Assembly: GCA_902482195.1 (NCBI GenBank)
Contig: CABSZQ010000089.1
Span: 1-6,104 of the forward strand
Direction of reading: 5' to 3'
DNA: 6,104 bases
Origin: an uncultured Haemophilus sp.
GTDB lineage: Bacteria; Pseudomonadota; Gammaproteobacteria; Enterobacterales; Pasteurellaceae
Shown here: positions 1-5,748 of the stretch, piece by piece
How positions within the stretch are numbered: the first letter of the stretch is position 1
Layout of the letters: every line of letters begins with the position of its first letter
The notes under the pieces: model-generated
What the model was told of the DNA's origin: nothing
The model's input: only the letters and a program-made list of their open reading frames with translations
The model's database searches: none
Position numbers and translations under genes: made by a program

Positions 1-446
1 GCCTGTTTCTGTTTTTCTAACGCCTCTTGACGAGCAAGTTCTTGTTGCTGTTTTTGCTTTTGCTTTTCAATTTCTTGCTGCTTTTGTTTTTCAAGTTCTT
101 TTTGACGTTGAATTTCCTGCTGACGCTTAATTTCTTCTTGTTTCGCAATTTCTTGCTGATTTGGTTCAGGTTCAGGCTCTGGTTTTTTCTCTTCGACTAC
201 AGGTTCTGGTTTTTTCTGTTTATCAGTTTGACCTTTTTTCTGTTGTTGAATACGTCCCCATTCCTGTGCTGCGCTGCCAGTATCAACCATCACAGCTCCC
301 ATGGCATCACCTTCACCTTCTCCACCACCCATTATTTCAACGGTTTGATAAAGAGAGCTCCAAATCAACAAACCAAACAATGCAAGGTGCATCGCAATAG
401 AGATGACAAACTCATTTGCACGTTTTTTTCGTCGATTATTCTGCAC
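1..446 (-). CDS. tolA: TolA, N-terminal part (cut by window edge)
   Basis: This is the start of TolA, the inner-membrane arm that the TolQ-TolR motor uses to reach across the periplasm to Pal and TolB at the outer membrane. The visible 148 codons begin at a GTG (446-444) with an AGG about 7 bases upstream; the next in-frame ATG is at residue 19, inside the membrane helix, so GTG is the likely start. Seen in the translation: a basic cytoplasmic tip (residues 1-11), one membrane helix (about 13-33) carrying the S-x3-H pair (S16, H20) used by TolA to contact TolQ and TolR, a GGGEGEG linker (40-46), a Pro-Glu repeat stretch (80-95), and then the beginning of a long Gln/Lys/Glu-rich helical domain II (from about 97). 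The C-terminal domain III lies outside the window. It follows tolR after 18 bases. Translating base by base shows no frameshift. Confidence 0.93.
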   Translation of the reverse strand, partial: MQNNRRKKRANEFVISIAMHLALFGLLIWSSLYQTVEIMGGGEGEGDAMGAVMVDTGSAAQEWGRIQQQKKGQTDKQKKPEPVVEEKKPEPEPEPNQQEIAKQEEIKRQQEIQRQKELEKQKQQEIEKQKQKQQQELARQEALEKQKQ

Positions 447-464
447 GGTTTTACCTACTTATTC

Positions 465-884
465 TTAAATTGGGTTAGTCATTAAACCCACAGACTTAAT
501 GCCGGCAAGATGTAGTAAATTCAGTGCTTTAATCACTTCTTCATAAGGTACATCTTTTGCTCCACCCACTAAGAACATTGTGTTATTGTCTTTATCAAAT
601 TCTTGTTTTGATAATTGGGTTACCATTTCTTCGTTAAGGCCTTCTTGGCGTTGACCACCAATCGAAATCGAATACTGCCCAATACCTGCTACTTCTAAAA
701 TAACCGGTGTTTTATCTTCATTTGATACATTTTGACTTTGCACCGAATCAGGGAGTTCCACTTGAACGCTCTGACTGATAATCGGCGCGGTTGCCATAAA
801 AATTAACACTAAAACTAAAAGAACATCGAGAAATGGCACGATGTTAATTTCAGATTTAATGTCTTTACGCTGACGACGAGCCAT
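465..884 (-). CDS. tolR: TolR, Tol-Pal motor subunit
   Basis: TolR is the ExbD-like subunit that works with TolQ in the inner membrane to turn the proton gradient into movement of TolA. The 139-residue product starts MARRQRKDIKSEIN, with a single membrane helix at about 17-37 containing the essential acidic residue D20 (equivalent to E. coli D23), followed by a periplasmic domain ending GLMTNPI. I chose the ATG at 884 over the longer GTG reading from 914. The ATG has a good GAGG ribosome site 5 bases upstream and gives the usual family length, whereas the GTG version adds ten residues not expected in TolR and begins inside an uptake signal sequence. The gene lies 78 bases after tolQ and 18 bases before tolA. 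The family call is secure; the start is very likely. Confidence 0.95.
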   Translation of the reverse strand: MARRQRKDIKSEINIVPFLDVLLVLVLIFMATAPIISQSVQVELPDSVQSQNVSNEDKTPVILEVAGIGQYSISIGGQRQEGLNEEMVTQLSKQEFDKDNNTMFLVGGAKDVPYEEVIKALNLLHLAGIKSVGLMTNPI

Positions 885-962
885 AATTTCCTCTAAAACT
901 TCGCTAAAATCCACCGCACTTTTCGTTTTATTTATTAAGCGCGGTCAATTTTTCATTTATTT
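885..962 (-). promoter_or_regulatory. tolQ-tolR gap with hairpin built from two inverted uptake-signal cores
   Basis: The 78-base gap holds ACCGCACTT (913-921, an exact complement of the uptake core) and AAGCGCGGT (937-945, one mismatch from the core). In the leftward transcript the arms pair over 9 bp, the single mismatch becoming a G-U pair, with a 15-base loop. The stem ends about 28 bases before the tolR ATG and is not followed directly by a run of U, so it does not look like an efficient terminator. It may stabilise, process or attenuate the mRNA between tolQ and tolR; that role is inference. Confidence 0.55.
913..921 (-). repeat. DNA uptake signal core, intergenic
   Basis: Exact 9-base Haemophilus-type uptake core AAGTGCGGT on the minus strand, in the tolQ-tolR gap and opposed to the near copy at 937-945. 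Such sequences are taken up preferentially by the type IV pilus competence system of Pasteurellaceae. Confidence 0.85.
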
Positions 963-1649
963 TTAATGGGGCGCTTTACCAAAAGCTTGACGATGTAAAA
1001 TTGTGGTGAATTCATCAATGAAGTTACCATAATTTTGTTCAATCGCATTTACACGTAAGCTTAAACGGTTATACGCCATTACAGCTGGAATCGCAGCAAA
1101 CAAACCGATTGCTGTTGCGATCAAGGCTTCTGCGATACCTGGAGCAACCATTTGTAATGTTGCTTGTTTCGCACCACTTAATGCCATAAATGCGTGCATG
1201 ATCCCCCAAACGGTACCAAATAAACCGATATATGGACTTACAGAAGCAACTGTTGCTAAGAAAGGTACACGACTTTCAAGCGCTTCTACTTCACGATTCA
1301 TCGCAAGGTTCATCGCACGAGTGGTACCTTTAATGATTGCTTCTGGCGCATCTGCGTTCACTTGTTTTAAGCGAGAGAATTCTTTAAAGCCGACAAAGAA
1401 AATTTGTTCGCTACCTGTTAATACTTCACGACGATTAGATAAACCATCATAAAGTTTATTTAAATCTTCACCAGACCAGAAACGATCTTCAAAAGTGTTC
1501 GCTTCTTTTAACGCGCTCGTCAAAATACGGCTACGTTGAATGATGATTGCCCAAGAAATAATTGAGAACGAAATCAAGATCACAATTACAAGTTGAACAA
1601 CGATACTCGCTTTTAGAAAAAGATCTAAAAAGTTCAATTCTGCAGTCAT
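963..1649 (-). CDS. tolQ: TolQ, Tol-Pal motor subunit
   Basis: TolQ is the ExbB/MotA-type inner-membrane subunit that forms the proton channel ring around TolR and energises TolA for outer-membrane constriction. The product is 228 residues, the usual family length. Seen: a first membrane helix at about 16-38, a large cytoplasmic loop (about 40-125), and two further helices at about 130-155 and 168-192. The loop-to-helix signature [14 protein letters not shown] (138-151) is characteristic of this family. T146 and T179 fall in helices 2 and 3 at the positions of the E. coli channel threonines T145 and T178. The ATG at 1649 has GGAG 6 bases upstream. It lies 20 bases after ybgC, consistent with one transcript ybgC-tolQ-tolR-tolA. 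I see nothing irregular in it. Confidence 0.97.
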   Translation of the reverse strand: MTAELNFLDLFLKASIVVQLVIVILISFSIISWAIIIQRSRILTSALKEANTFEDRFWSGEDLNKLYDGLSNRREVLTGSEQIFFVGFKEFSRLKQVNADAPEAIIKGTTRAMNLAMNREVEALESRVPFLATVASVSPYIGLFGTVWGIMHAFMALSGAKQATLQMVAPGIAEALIATAIGLFAAIPAVMAYNRLSLRVNAIEQNYGNFIDEFTTILHRQAFGKAPH

Positions 1650-1669
1650 TGCATACTCCGAAAAGTTAT

Positions 1670-2098
1670 TTACTTTAAAAATGCCGCTTTTAATTCTTCA
1701 GGAATTGCGACAGGTTTCATTTTGCCTAGATCAACACAGGCTACCTTAACAGTAGCCTTTGATAACACCACTGCCTCACGAACTAACCGCTGTTCAAAGA
1801 GAATTGTTGCTCCTTTCACTGCCGTTATTTCCGTTTCGACAATAAGATAATCATCCAATTTTGCCGGAATACAATAGTCAATAGACATGGTTTTGACCAC
1901 AAAAGCTAACTGTTGTTCCTGCAATAATGATTGTTGGGAAAAATTAAGCGTTCTTAAATATTCTGTTCTCGCGCGTTCAAAGAAATGTAAGTAACGTGCG
2001 TGATACACTACTCCGCCTGCATCCGTGTCCTCATAATAAACACGAACCGGAAAGGTAAAACATTGGTTATTCAAAATAATGCTCAAATTATCAGCCAT
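1670..2098 (-). CDS. ybgC: YbgC, Tol-Pal-associated acyl-CoA thioesterase
   Basis: YbgC is a small cytoplasmic hotdog-fold thioesterase that hydrolyses acyl-CoA thioesters and is encoded with the Tol-Pal genes in many proteobacteria. The reading frame gives 142 residues with the family signature [17 protein letters not shown] (21-37). D26 is the expected catalytic aspartate (D18 in the shorter H. influenzae protein), and H33 follows in the same motif. The start is uncertain. The ATG at 2098 has only a poor ribosome site (a GCGG-like stretch), and it leaves about eight more N-terminal residues than I recall for the H. influenzae protein. TTG codons at 2086 and 2074 are possible alternatives. 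The physiological substrate is not shown by sequence; a role in envelope phospholipid metabolism is inferred from its neighbours. Confidence 0.93.
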   Translation of the reverse strand: MADNLSIILNNQCFTFPVRVYYEDTDAGGVVYHARYLHFFERARTEYLRTLNFSQQSLLQEQQLAFVVKTMSIDYCIPAKLDDYLIVETEITAVKGATILFEQRLVREAVVLSKATVKVACVDLGKMKPVAIPEELKAAFLK

Positions 2099-2169
2099 AA
2101 CAAGCCGCTTATTTTAGAACCTGTTCATTAGATGTGCAAGCTCCAAATAATAATATTTGTCTATCGTTC
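2099..2169 (-). promoter_or_regulatory. ybgE-ybgC gap, possible internal promoter for ybgC-tol genes
   Basis: This 71-base gap separates the cyd genes from the tol genes. On the minus strand it contains TTGCAC (2139-2134), a 17-base spacer, and TAAAAT (2116-2111). The -10 matches the consensus at five of six positions, the -35 at only three. Transcription would start near 2104, leaving only about 5 bases before the ATG at 2098, which argues either for a downstream ybgC start or against this promoter. An AT-rich stem CAAATA / TATTTG (2144-2149 and 2154-2159) is also present but has no GC base pairs to make a terminator. In E. coli the ybgC-tolQRA genes have their own promoter at this place. 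Confidence 0.35.
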
Positions 2170-2460
2170 TTATAAAAACCAATGCTGAACAATGGCAATT
2201 ATTGTGGTGAAATAACCAATAAATGGCAAGAAAACGAGCTGCCATATTGCTCGGCGAATATCGAATCCGATACCGTGGATCCACAAATTAATCAATCCCC
2301 AAAAAATCGCAAGAATCCAAGCTGGATGTGCAGTACGAAGTGCGGTCGAAAATTGATTTAAATTAAAAAAGAAAGCCGCGGTTAAAAATAACGCTAAAAT
2401 AAACGAAAGGGTTCGCAAGGAACCCTTATTACTTAATTGATAGAGTGAATTAATCATCAT
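2170..2460 (-). CDS. ybgE: YbgE, cyd operon small membrane protein
   Basis: This 96-residue protein belongs by position and character to the YbgE family found between cydX and ybgC. Its function is not established; an accessory role with cytochrome bd is inferred from conserved linkage. Seen: three hydrophobic segments at about 16-33, 46-62 and 70-92, with the charged stretch FDIRRAIWQ (66-74) between the last two. The start ATG at 2460 shares its A with the cydX stop (TAATG), so its translation is probably coupled to cydX; a second ATG follows immediately at 2457. No strong ribosome site precedes it. An uptake signal sequence is embedded at 2338-2346, read as Thr-Ala-Leu. Confidence 0.88.
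   Translation of the reverse strand: MMINSLYQLSNKGSLRTLSFILALFLTAAFFFNLNQFSTALRTAHPAWILAIFWGLINLWIHGIGFDIRRAIWQLVFLPFIGYFTTIIAIVQHWFL
2338..2346 (+). repeat. DNA uptake signal core inside ybgE
   Basis: Exact AAGTGCGGT, followed by C and then an A/T-rich tract as in the extended Haemophilus consensus. On the sense strand of ybgE it reads ACC GCA CTT, Thr-Ala-Leu. Confidence 0.88.
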
Positions 2461-2558
2461 TACTCGTCAAATTTGCCTGACTTTTCTTTACCAATGGTCA
2501 ATTTAGCACTCACCATAACTGCAGCCAACACACCCACTACCCAAATTACATATAACAT
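2460..2558 (-). CDS. cydX: CydX, small subunit of cytochrome bd oxidase
   Basis: A 32-residue protein that packs against CydA and is needed for stable, active cytochrome bd with its full set of haems. Translation from the ATG at 2558 begins MLYVIWVVGVLAAVMVSAKL: a single membrane helix (about 2-19) with the family-typical Y3, W6 and G9, then a short charged tail ending GKFDE. A strong AAGGAG lies 6 bases upstream, and its TAA is the cydB stop codon, so cydB and cydX are tightly linked. The gap to cydB is 11 bases and the stop overlaps the ybgE start. It is too short for usual ORF scans and easy to miss. Position, helix, length and ribosome site all agree. Confidence 0.93.
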   Translation of the reverse strand: MLYVIWVVGVLAAVMVSAKLTIGKEKSGKFDE

Positions 2559-2569
2559 ATTGTTTCTCC

Positions 2570-3709
2570 TTAGTATAATGAGTTTTTGTTGTCTTCAACA
2601 AAGCTTTCATCCAAGCGACCAAACATTTTGTAGTATGACCAAATGGTGTAAAGCAATGAGATGGTAACGAATACTAATACCAAGTAGAACATTAAGTTTA
2701 ATGTTAATTGACTTGATGTTGCATCCCACATTAACAAGCTTTGTTCTGGATGAGTACTTGAAGGCATTACAAATGGGAACATTGATACTGCCGCAGTAAT
2801 AATCACACCAGCCATTGTTAATACAGAGAAGAAGAACGCAAAACCACAACGATTTGCTTTAGATGCAACCACATTCAATAATGCACCAACTACTACTAAT
2901 GCTGGGAATGCCCATAAAGCTGGATTTTCATTGAAGTTTTTGAACCATGCACCTGCTTCAACTGCCACTTGTTTACCTGAAGCTGGCGCTGATGCTGCAA
3001 AGTGATCAATCACGCTAGTCACCACATAACCGTCTTTGAAAGAAAGCCATACACCTGCAAGTACAAAAGTAATTAATGTCACTAATGCACCAATTTGTGT
3101 AATTGCTCTTGCGCGATCACGCAATGCTGCAGTGGTTTTCATTTGTAACCAGTTCGCACCGTGAGTCACTAACATTGCAAGGCTTAACACACCGCAAAGT
3201 AATGCGAATGGGTTTAATAATGCAAAGAACGAACCTGTGTAAGTTGCTTGTGAAAGCTCATTTAATTCAAATGGTACACCTTGTAATAAATTACCAAATG
3301 CTACACCGAATACTAATGCAGGTACAAAACCACCCGCAAACAAGCCCCAATCCCACATAGCACGCCATGTTGGGTTATCAATTTTCGCACGATATTCAAA
3401 ACCAATTGGACGGAAGAATAACGCAGCTAACACGAGGAATAAGGCAATATAGAAGCCTGAAAACGCTACAGAATAAACAATCGGCCATGCCGCGAAGATT
3501 GCACCACCAGCACTTAATAACCAAACTTGGTTACCATCCCAGTGTGGAGCAATAGAGTTAATCATAATACGTCTTTCTACTTCTTTCTTACCTGCTACGG
3601 GTAAAAGTGCGGTCACGCCCATATCGAATCCATCTGTTACAGAGAAACCGATAAGCAATACAACAACTAGCACCCACCAAATAATACGTAGAATTTCATA
3701 ATCAAGCAT
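2570..3709 (-). CDS. cydB: Cytochrome bd ubiquinol oxidase subunit II
   Basis: CydB is the structural partner of CydA in the inner-membrane quinol oxidase that reduces oxygen to water with high affinity, allowing respiration at low oxygen. The product is 379 residues, the same as E. coli CydB. Seen: a largely hydrophobic protein with about nine membrane segments; the N-terminal signature VTDGFDMGV (24-32) with D29; the block MINSIAPHWDGNQVW (49-63) with W57 and D58; FRPIGFEYR; and the late motif FPFVMPSS followed by MWDATSSQLTLN. D29 and W57 are conserved and functionally important in E. coli. The ATG at 3709 has AGGAG 7 bases upstream and lies 14 bases after cydA. An uptake signal at 3605-3613 encodes Thr33-Ala34-Leu35. 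Confidence 0.98.
   Translation of the reverse strand: MLDYEILRIIWWVLVVVLLIGFSVTDGFDMGVTALLPVAGKKEVERRIMINSIAPHWDGNQVWLLSAGGAIFAAWPIVYSVAFSGFYIALFLVLAALFFRPIGFEYRAKIDNPTWRAMWDWGLFAGGFVPALVFGVAFGNLLQGVPFELNELSQATYTGSFFALLNPFALLCGVLSLAMLVTHGANWLQMKTTAALRDRARAITQIGALVTLITFVLAGVWLSFKDGYVVTSVIDHFAASAPASGKQVAVEAGAWFKNFNENPALWAFPALVVVGALLNVVASKANRCGFAFFFSVLTMAGVIITAAVSMFPFVMPSSTHPEQSLLMWDATSSQLTLNLMFYLVLVFVTISLLYTIWSYYKMFGRLDESFVEDNKNSLY
3605..3613 (+). repeat. DNA uptake signal core inside cydB
   Basis: Exact AAGTGCGGT preceded by AA and followed by C. It lies in the short loop after the first CydB helix and reads ACC GCA CTT (Thr-Ala-Leu) in the gene's frame, a segment that differs from the E. coli protein. 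Confidence 0.88.
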
Positions 3710-3723
3710 AATCCATCTCCTGC

Positions 3724-5289
3724 TTATTTAGATGATTGCTCAAAATAGTATTTGCCGGTTTTCAATGCACTTGGACCTAAACGTGCATATTTAAACATCA
3801 AATACATTTCCGCAATGATGAAGAAGAAGTAAAGTACACAAATTAAACCGATAGAGAACCATAAGTCACCTACACTCAAGTTAGAGGCAGACACACCCAC
3901 CGGTAATACTTCATAAATCGCCCATGGTTGACGACCAAATTCAGCTAAGAACCAACCAAATTCAATCGCTAAGAATGGCAATGGAATACCCCAAAGCAAT
4001 GCTTTAAGTAATAAGCGAGAAGAAGTCACTTTGTTACGTAAATTTTGAACAAATGCACCAAAGGTCAGTAAAATAATTAAACCACCTGCGGCTAACATAC
4101 CACGGAATGCCCAGAAGTTAGGACCGACATTTGGAATAGTATCACGTGCTGCTTGTTTAATTTGTTCATCCGTTGCATCAACAACTTTATCTGTGTAACG
4201 TTTTAATAATAAACCGAAACCTAAATCACCTTTGACTTCATCAAATTTTGCTTTAGTTTCAGGATTTACTTGGCCTGCTGATTTTTTCTCTGCTTTTAAT
4301 TGCGTGAATAAATCATAAGCAACCATACCGTTACGAACACGACCTTCATTTTTCGCTTGAATATCTTTCAAACCAACAATTTCAGTGTCTAAAGAACGCG
4401 TTGCAATTAAACCACCTAAGTAAGGGATTTCAATCGCAAAATCATTTTTCATTTCAGCGGTATTTGGAATCGCAACTGGATGGAATGGCGCTGGCGCAGG
4501 ATGGGTATCAAACTCAGCTTCCATTGCAGCCAATTTCACAGGTTGTGCTTTACCAATTTCATAACCTGATTCATCCCCCATAATTAATACAGCTGATGCA
4601 GCGATAAAACCAAAAGTTGCCGCTACAGAGAATGAACGTTTAGCAAAACCAATATCGCGGCCTTTTAATAAATAGAATGCACTGATACCTAATACAAACA
4701 TTGCACCGGTTGTATAACCTGCTGTTAATGTGTGTAAGAATTTACCTTGCGCAACTGGATTTAACCAAAGATCTAAGAAGCTGGTCATTTCCATACGAAT
4801 GGTTTCAAAGTTAAACTCTGCCGCTACCGGATGTTGCATCCAACCATTTGCCACTAAAATCCACATTGCAGAAAGGTTTGAACCAAAGGCTACGCAGTAA
4901 GTTGCGAGTAGGTGTTTACCTTTAGTTAAACGATCCCAACCGAAGAAGAATAGACCCACGAAAGTGGATTCTAAGAAGAACGCAAGTAATGCTTCGATCG
5001 CTAATGGCGCACCGAAAATATCACCTACATAGTGAGAATAATAAGACCAGTTTGTCCCGAATTGGAACTCCATGATAATACCGGTCGTTACCCCTAGAGC
5101 AAAGTTAATACCAAATAACTTACCCCAGAATTTTGTCATATCTTTATATACTTCTTTGCCCGTTTTAACATAAATGGTTTCCATGATCACAAGAACGAAA
5201 GATAAACCCAATGTTAATGGTACAAAAATGAAGTGATATAACGCAGTTAATGCAAACTGCAAGCGTGAGAGATCAACAACGTCTAACAT
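3724..5289 (-). CDS. cydA: Cytochrome bd ubiquinol oxidase subunit I
   Basis: CydA carries the three haems and the quinol site of cytochrome bd in the inner membrane. The product is 521 residues (E. coli 522). Key residues are all present: H19, E99 and E107 near the haem d/b595 pair; H186 and M398 (E. coli M393) for haem b558; E450 (E. coli E445); and GRQPW just after it. The Q-loop is the long type, with K252 and E257 (SGYE...KLAAMEAE) matching the E. coli quinol-binding pair. Compared with E. coli, the second half of the loop, around residues 330-357, has a net insertion of five residues rich in Lys, Ala and Gly, offset by a shorter C-terminus. The ATG at 5289 has AAGGAG 5 bases upstream. 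It is the first gene of the leftward run; regulatory sites upstream suggest oxygen and carbon control. Confidence 0.98.
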   Translation of the reverse strand: MLDVVDLSRLQFALTALYHFIFVPLTLGLSFVLVIMETIYVKTGKEVYKDMTKFWGKLFGINFALGVTTGIIMEFQFGTNWSYYSHYVGDIFGAPLAIEALLAFFLESTFVGLFFFGWDRLTKGKHLLATYCVAFGSNLSAMWILVANGWMQHPVAAEFNFETIRMEMTSFLDLWLNPVAQGKFLHTLTAGYTTGAMFVLGISAFYLLKGRDIGFAKRSFSVAATFGFIAASAVLIMGDESGYEIGKAQPVKLAAMEAEFDTHPAPAPFHPVAIPNTAEMKNDFAIEIPYLGGLIATRSLDTEIVGLKDIQAKNEGRVRNGMVAYDLFTQLKAEKKSAGQVNPETKAKFDEVKGDLGFGLLLKRYTDKVVDATDEQIKQAARDTIPNVGPNFWAFRGMLAAGGLIILLTFGAFVQNLRNKVTSSRLLLKALLWGIPLPFLAIEFGWFLAEFGRQPWAIYEVLPVGVSASNLSVGDLWFSIGLICVLYFFFIIAEMYLMFKYARLGPSALKTGKYYFEQSSK

Positions 5290-5297
5290 CTCAACTC

Positions 5298-5315
5298 CTT
5301 GTATAAATCTACAAG
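5298..5315 (-). promoter_or_regulatory. Dyad at the cydA ribosome site
   Basis: Perfect inverted repeat CTTGTA - GATTTA - TACAAG in the cydA leader. The distal arm ends in AAG, which is the first part of the AAGGAG ribosome site, so folding of the mRNA would partly cover it. It could instead be a protein-binding dyad. The same TTGTA-N6-TACAA pattern occurs at the start of the divergent gene. Confidence 0.45.
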
Positions 5316-5378
5316 ATTTTCACTTTATGATTACCAAGGATAACCCCAAATAACCACCCCAAACTACTCAACAGAAAT

Positions 5379-5399
5379 TGTTAAGAAATATTGAATTAT
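5379..5399 (+). promoter_or_regulatory. Possible ArcA box upstream of cydA
   Basis: TGTTAAGAAA (5379-5388) matches the ArcA repeat unit TGTTAATTAA at eight of ten positions. A weaker second unit, ATTGAATTAT, starts 11 bases later with six matches, which is the usual repeat spacing. ArcA control of cydAB is well established in E. coli; here it is inferred from a moderate match in AT-rich DNA. Confidence 0.3.
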
Positions 5400-5483
5400 T
5401 TACGTAATAGTTGCCTTTTCTATTCTCAAAACAGAATACAGTAACCGATTACAATATAAATATTCAAAAATTTGCCCTATTCT

Positions 5484-5496
5484 ACTACTATTTATG
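5484..5496 (-). promoter_or_regulatory. Possible cydA promoter -10 with start near 5484
   Basis: CATAAA (5496-5491) matches TATAAT at four of six positions. There is no -35 match, but the centre of the CRP-like site at 5525.5 lies exactly 41.5 bases before a start at 5484, the standard class II activation geometry. The leader to cydA would be about 195 bases. Tentative. Confidence 0.3.
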
Positions 5497-5514
5497 AGGA
5501 TAAAAAACAGAAAA

Positions 5515-5536
5515 AACCGTTATCTTGATCACATTT
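5515..5536 (-). promoter_or_regulatory. CRP-like binding site
   Basis: On the minus strand this begins AAATGTGATC, identical to the left half of the 22-base CRP consensus, and continues AAGATAAC. By my count 18 of 22 positions match, with the right half weaker (TAACG in place of TCACA). It has TGTGA rather than the TGCGA of competence CRP-S sites, so it looks like an ordinary cAMP-CRP site. Confidence 0.5.
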
Positions 5537-5537
5537 T

Positions 5538-5566
5538 TTGATATAAGTTACAAAATACCCTATTTT
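5538..5566 (+). promoter_or_regulatory. Possible rightward promoter, upstream copy
   Basis: TTGATA (5538-5543), a 17-base spacer and TATTTT (5561-5566) make a reasonable sigma-70 pair with a start near 5573. The FNR box would then be centred about 18 bases downstream of the start, a position that fits repression. AT-rich DNA yields such pairs by chance, so this is weak. Confidence 0.25.
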
Positions 5567-5583
5567 GCATAACAATGACAAAA

Positions 5584-5597
5584 TTGATCCACATCAA
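5584..5597. promoter_or_regulatory. Perfect FNR box
   Basis: TTGAT-CCAC-ATCAA is an exact match to the FNR consensus TTGAT-N4-ATCAA. It lies 151 bases before the rightward gene and 295 bases before the cydA ATG. FNR is the oxygen-sensing iron-sulfur regulator of anaerobic metabolism and is known to control cyd genes in related bacteria. Which of the two divergent genes it serves cannot be decided from the sequence. Confidence 0.7.
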
Positions 5598-5678
5598 ATT
5601 CTGTATTTTTTGCTCAAAATGGAAAAATTTATCTATCACAAGGAAACTTTATTTAAAAAAAATGGACAAAATAATCAC

Positions 5679-5707
5679 TAGACAGGGCTGCAAGATTTTG
5701 CTATTTT
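5679..5707 (+). promoter_or_regulatory. Likely promoter of the small exported protein gene
   Basis: TAGACA (5679-5684, five of six matches to TTGACA), a 17-base spacer and TATTTT (5702-5707) preceded by TGC, an extended -10. Start near 5714 gives a leader of about 34 bases, a normal arrangement for the ATG at 5748. Confidence 0.5.
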
Positions 5708-5732
5708 TTAGCCTAATAATATTTGGAGAGAT

Positions 5733-5748
5733 TTGTAGGGATTTACAA
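5733..5748 (+). promoter_or_regulatory. Dyad at the start codon of the small exported protein gene
   Basis: Inverted repeat TTGTA - GGGATT - TACAA whose last base is the A of the ATG. The loop holds the AGGG-like ribosome site. It has the same arms and the same 6-base spacing as the dyad before cydA. Confidence 0.4.

Larger units (their letters stand above)
5290..5747. other. Divergent control region between cydA and the small exported protein gene
   Basis: This 458-base AT-rich stretch has no convincing gene. It contains a dyad beside each start codon, an ArcA-like repeat, duplicated ACCCCAAA tracts (5343-5350 and 5356-5363), a CRP-like site, a perfect FNR box and promoter-like pairs facing both ways. 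The leftward transcript is expected to have a long leader if it starts at the CRP-linked -10. The one short open frame in it is described under rejected items. Confidence 0.8.

Noticed and set aside
27..485. Leu/Phe-rich plus-strand frame of 152 codons
   Set aside because: It is the antisense of tolA; the Leu/Phe runs are the complement of Lys/Gln/Glu codons in the TolA helical domain.
885..914. Extended TolR start at GTG 914
   Set aside because: It adds ten residues, begins in the uptake signal, and lacks a ribosome site, whereas ATG 884 has GAGG at good spacing and gives the normal TolR length.
913..945. Inverted uptake pair as a full rho-independent terminator ending transcription after tolQ
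   Set aside because: No U-tract follows directly, and tolR and tolA downstream have no clear promoter of their own, so complete termination would silence them.
2144..2159. Stem CAAATA / TATTTG between ybgE and ybgC as a terminator
   Set aside because: Almost entirely A/T pairs, 6 bp, with no U-tract after it in the transcript direction.
3103..3555. Plus-strand frames of 85 and 62 codons opposite cydB, and a 60-codon frame opposite cydA
   Set aside because: They are complements of strongly conserved coding sequence, with no ribosome sites or recognisable protein features.
5623..5644. Second CRP-like site around TTGTGATAGATAAA (minus strand)
   Set aside because: Only the left half matches; the right half has no resemblance to TCACA.
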